DNA of 64,000 nucleotides from NCBI GenBank assembly GCA_037974665.1, contig CM075773.1:50391417-50455416 (forward strand). The letters run 5' to 3'. Under the pieces are notes generated by a model. It saw nothing but the letters and a program-made list of their open reading frames with translations. It was not told where the DNA came from and searched no databases. Source of the DNA: Ehretia macrophylla. Its lineage: Eukaryota; Streptophyta; Magnoliopsida; Boraginales; Ehretiaceae. The first letter of the stretch is position 1. Each line of letters starts with the position of its first letter. The position numbers and the translations under genes were made by a program. Positions 60,022-64,000 of the stretch are shown piece after piece.

Positions 60022-63000
60022 ATGGGTGAGATCGAGTGCGATCGGAGCAGCATGAGCGTCAATGGAGTCGCCGACGCGGCGGAGAAGAAAACTGTCCAAA
60101 TCACTCTCAAATCCGTCGGCCCTTCTCCGCCTTCTCGCCTCTCCATTCCCTCCCCTATTAAGGTAGGCATATATATGTATGTGTGTGTATATATATATGT
60201 GTAAATTTTCTTTTATATATCTTTATATGTGTGTGTGTTTATGTGTGTATGTATAATTTCACATCATTTGTCACCAAAAAGTAAGAAAAAAAAGCTCATA
60301 CGGGTGTATATATGTATGTATATGATGTATGTATCTAATTATGTACATTTGTATGAATGTATAAGCTTTTTTTTATCAGTTTTTCGCGATAATTAATATT
60401 GATTAAATCAATTTGGTGAATTAGTGTGAGAACTTTTCTTTTATCATCAGTTAGGTTTTATTGTATTAATTATGTGAGCGAAATCACTGAGCATTTTGCG
60501 AAAAAGGAAAATTGAAAAGCATAAGTCTTTCCGCTTTGCGACATTGTGAGAAGCTCGCGGTTCGAATTTTCAATACCTCTGTGTGTGTGTGTGTGTGTGT
60601 GTATGTTTGTGAGAGCTCTAACATAGTGTGAGTTTCATATTGAATGCTTGCTTATATATAGGGCAAATTTCATTACTAGTACCTCGAATTTGTTCGTCAT
60701 TAATATTACGATTATTTTTAAGTAGGTCCCAATATTCCAAATATATATTGAGTCCTTATGTTTACTTTTATCTTTCTGGTAAAAGGCGACGAGAATTGGC
60801 CATGTAACCATGCATGCACCGTTTTTAGGACTAACTTGAAAACCTAATTGAACATTAGGGGATCAACTTGGAAATTCAGATGATGATTTCACAGCGTATA
60901 AAAGTAATTTTGTGATTTCCGTTCAATTTGGCGGAAATATAACTGGATGGAGGCTTTTTGTGGTACATTGTGGAATAACGTGAAAAATTGAGTAGAATAC
61001 TAGTGAATTTGGCCCATATATTGGGTGTTGGGGGGGGGGGGGGGGGGGAGGGGGATTGTTTCCTCCTTCATCCATTTGTTAGATCTGTGAATAATTAGCT
61101 GATTTTGCCTATTTTTCTTGTTGTGTTGTAACTCCAGGAACAATGTTAGGAGTATAGGCAAAATCTTTTTCATGTCTTCGGTTTTTGAGAGCCTAGGGAT
61201 ATCTGATAGCCTTTCAATGTACTTCTCAAAAAAAAAAAATCTGATCACCTTTTAATGTACTTCTTAAACAAAAAAACATGATTACCTTTCAATGCTTTTA
61301 TCCCCTCATGCAGTCATCATTCTCTTTACCTATTACCTTATCCGAGTAATTGCCATGCAACTGTTGTATGAAGGATGTTAGCTGCCTGACATTTCATGAA
61401 ATACTTGATTTGTTTTCCATCTGTACGACGATAGGTGCATGACTTGAGAAAAATGATTGCTGTCAATGCCGATTTGCCTACAGAAAAATTGAGTCTTATA
61501 TGGCGAGGGAATGTTTTACATGATGATGACAACAGAGGGAATTTACTACTCCAACTTAATGATGGAGGTCCGCATGTTATCTCATTTATTCATCTTTAAC
61601 TGATTATAAGTGTTAGCTGCATCTTGATCTCCGTCTTCCTCGTTAAGTAAATACTGTATTACATATAGTTAAACATGTTAGAAGTATATGCATGTGAAAA
61701 AAAAAAAACTTTAATATATGAGGAAGCATATTACCTAATTGATTACTGGAAAAAAGTAGAAATAATGCAGGGTTTGTCATTTTCTCTTACTGAACCTACA
61801 ATGAATAAATTGAATACAAGATTAGGCTATGTGTCATTTGAGTTTTTAAGGATTACAATTATTCTTTACAAATGCAACGAAGAATTCCTTTGAGCATTAG
61901 CTATGGAAGTGAAGTGATTATATTGAAGCTTATATATCTTACATCTGCATTTCTGGTATTAAATAAACAATTGAGATGTGCTTTAGTTCGCTAGAGGCTT
62001 GTTTATGATGCAAGTTTCGTGAAGCTGAGAATTTTACTTTTCCTTTGTTTAGCATTTTGATCTTTTGTTTGCAACTTTTAAAGAGATTTTACAATAGGTT
62101 GTTGCAAGACAAGAACCTTGTTAATATATGCCTTGCGCGTTGTGCTCAAGTACCTAGATCAGCAGTAGGGACGGATGTAAATGGGGGCCAGCCCCATTGG
62201 CCGAGAAGAACATTAAAAATTCTATGTATTTTTTAAGAAAAAATAAATTTGTATGTATTTTTGGTTAAAAAAATAAATTAGCTCCCACTGGGAAAATGTG
62301 TACTTATATAGTTGAAAAATTATGCGTTTTAGTCCCCACTAAGAAGAATTTATGGATCCGCCCCTGATCAGCAATCATATTGAGATTAATGTTACAGTTA
62401 CTAGAGTTGCTGAGCCCGGTTCAATAAAATTTCAAAATGCAGCCCAAATGTTGTAACATTATTCAATTTCATGTTGATTTTATGGTGCGTTTGTAAATTA
62501 TCTTTTGTTGTTTTATGATTAAACTTGTAAGAGTCATACAGGGCAAGTAGATTTCACATGGAAGGTTATCCTTTGCTTAGCTCATTAAAATGTCTCCTCT
62601 CAACAATAAATGAAGCTATGGAAGGATATTGAAGAGATATAATAAAATAAAAGTTATTAAATTGCCAAAAGTTAGTTTTTCTAAGTGAATATATGTATCT
62701 TTGGGATGAGTAAAACAAATTAACAGTTCACTGTTGCTTGTTCAGTTTGTTGAAGATGCACGGACCGCATATACAGCTCAGTTACTGCGACCTTTTGAAT
62801 ATCATTGCTTCACGCATTCAGAATTTTTGTGAATACCATATAAGAAAATTTCTTTTAGCTTGTTCATGTAGTATGCACTTGTTATATTATAAATTTATGA
62901 CTATTTGCTTAAGCCTTCTCTGCAAGAAATTTCAGATCTAATATTGACTTGTCCATGTTATTCCGCATCATCAACTTATAATTTAGTCATCACTTGCCGT

Positions 63001-64000
63001 TGTCTTTGTTAAAACTCTTAAGTGCTATTTGACTAAAGCAGCAGTTCTATACTTCATAGATTCCTTGATTGTTGCTGTAAAACCAAATCCGCCTCCAAAA
63101 CATATACGGGATGGCTTGGGTGAGGATGATGACGAAGATGATCTGGTCAGTAGAAGTTAAATGGCTATAATACTCTTTGTTGTTTATAGCTTGAAAATTT
63201 TGAAAACTGTCTCTTTTTTTCTTTTCCTCTACGTTCAGAAGTTTCAACTTCCACAATCTACAAGCTGGTGGAAAAAGAGGTTATTCTTGATTTTGCGCAA
63301 TAAGTTAAAGCTGCCTGGTAAGCATGTGCCTGCATCTTCTTAAAGAAAGCTGAACAATGCTCTTTTGCCTTGGTGTAAAAGTTTAGTCGGCAATGCTCTA
63401 ACTCTCTGCCTGTGTTTGTTTGTGTAGATATGGTTTTGATGGCAATTTTCTCTCTGACTGTAAAGATGTGGGCCGTTATCATTTTGTGGTTTGTTCTCGC
63501 ACCTGTTGCCCATAGATGGGAAATTGGACCTTTATATGTAAGTCTGATTGTTGTTATTGGCGCCACCATTTCTTCCTGAACACCTGGCATATGCTGTTCA
63601 TTCATCTGCATCTTTTTACAAAAAAAATGTAACTAATAAATTACTTTCATAACCAATATCTTACAACGATGAATTTGGCCCTGAATTGGATCTGGAACTA
63701 ATTACTGGAGTATTATTTCCTCGAAGACATTCAAATATCCTGAATGAACAATAGTCTCATGTTCGTACTGATACTTTGAAGTATTTGTAGCTTTGTTCAA
63801 TAATGGATTCTTGTATTAAGGAAAGGTGGCTCCTTTAACCTAGTAGACGTTAGCTCTGCTATGGTTAGAAGCTTGGTATCAAATAGTAATATTTGGCTGG
63901 AACGGATAGCTTCAAAAACTTAAGAAGATTAAGTTTTTGTGGGGGTATTCACATTTGATATAGGTGCGTATGTTGCCTTAGTATATGCAATCTAAGGCTT
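60022..64000 (+). CDS. Ubiquitin-like and SAYSvFN-domain protein (SAYSD1-like), partial
   Basis: Five exons are visible: 60022-60162, 61435-61567, 63060-63145, 63239-63317 and 63428-63537, all keeping one frame (about 183 residues); the gene continues past the right edge. A ubiquitin-like fold spans about residues 25-100 (VQITLKSVG, HDLRKMIAVNADLPTEKLSL, IWRGNVLHDDDN, LQLNDGDSLIVAVKP). An acidic linker (GEDDDEDDL) and a basic stretch (SWWKKRLFLILRNKLKLP) follow, then a hydrophobic membrane segment (MVLMAIFSLTVKMWAVIILW) leading into FVLAPVAHRWEIGPLY, the start of the SAYSvFN domain. The SAYS...FN motif itself should lie beyond the window. Animal SAYSD1 works at the ER translocon in ribosome quality control; the plant role is not established as far as I know. 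Introns are 1272, 1492, 93 and 110 bases; intron 2 has a weak donor GTCCGC and contains a hAT MITE. Confidence 0.88.
60583..60604 (+). repeat. GT microsatellite in intron 1
   Basis: About ten GT units beside a CGGTTCGAATTTTC segment that resembles a polymerase III B box; the preceding TCTTTCCGCTTTGCGACATT resembles a plant SINE, so a SINE fragment is possible here. Confidence 0.6.
61030..61048 (+). repeat. G19 homopolymer in intron 1
   Basis: Nineteen consecutive G, then A and five more G, within the first intron of the SAYSvFN gene. The count may differ between reads because homopolymers are error-prone. Confidence 0.9.
62165..62365. mobile_element. hAT-type MITE in SAYSvFN intron 2
   Basis: Begins GTAGGGACGGATGTAAATGG and ends ATGGATCCGCCCCT, inverted ends of the GGCGGAT family. 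It is flanked by GATCAGCA on both sides (62157-62164 and 62366-62373), a perfect 8-base target duplication. Non-coding, 201 bases. Confidence 0.78.

Noticed and set aside
60022-60204. Single-exon reading of the SAYSvFN start, extending to 60204
   Set aside because: The last 14 codons are intron; a GT donor at 60163 joins the frame to the ubiquitin-like exon at 61435.

Overview
The window is nuclear DNA from a flowering plant, most likely a eudicot. It is AT-rich, its genes have short GT-AG introns, plant transposon families are dense, and three genes read clearly as angiosperm orthologues. An asterid-like lineage is possible from the H-protein and NPF sequences, but that is a guess. Four protein-coding genes are well supported: a single-exon NF-YB (HAP3) transcription factor (6506-7021, minus); a five-exon NPF7.3/NRT1.5-type transporter of 598 residues (17832-22616, minus); a four-exon mitochondrial glycine cleavage H-protein of 165 residues (56777-58799, minus); and a ubiquitin-like/SAYSvFN-domain protein that runs off the right edge (60022-64000, plus). 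A fifth locus (54694-54942) looks like an orphan terminal exon.

Layout. 1-4.1 kb: the end of an LTR retrotransposon lying on the minus strand, with one LTR and a tRNA-Met-type primer site. 6.5-10.6 kb: the NF-YB gene, then a tandem array in which a CACTA-transposon left end and a copy of the NF-YB promoter plus first ~40 codons occur twice. 10.6-17.5 kb: gene-poor, with a hAT MITE and a Harbinger nuclease tail. 17.5-22.8 kb: the NPF gene with a 2.5 kb second intron and a G17 tract next to its TATA box. 22.8-37 kb: a repeat landscape containing a Mutator-type MITE, a CACTA-type MITE, hAT MITEs, a tiny LINE insertion, a 5'-truncated LINE with a hAT inside it, and two SINEs. 37.3-49.2 kb: a long solo LTR split by an 8.58 kb Athila-type Ty3/gypsy element that has lost reverse transcriptase, RNase H and the integrase core. 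49.5-54.6 kb: AT microsatellite, G-rich and T-rich tandem repeats, an antisense SINE and DNA-transposon ends. 54.7-64 kb: gene-rich, with the H-protein and SAYSvFN genes head to head about 1.2 kb apart.

The four genes do not form a pathway. The H-protein serves photorespiration and one-carbon metabolism in mitochondria, NPF7.3 loads nitrate/potassium into xylem in its family, NF-YB is a CCAAT-binding subunit, and SAYSvFN proteins are ER-associated ubiquitin-like proteins. The most unusual features are the NF-YB 5'-end/CACTA array, the in-phase protease-to-integrase-tail junction in the Athila element, and several insertions whose target duplications can be read directly. I did not find a convincing novel multi-gene system. 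All identities come from reading the sequence and recalled family knowledge; no database search was run.
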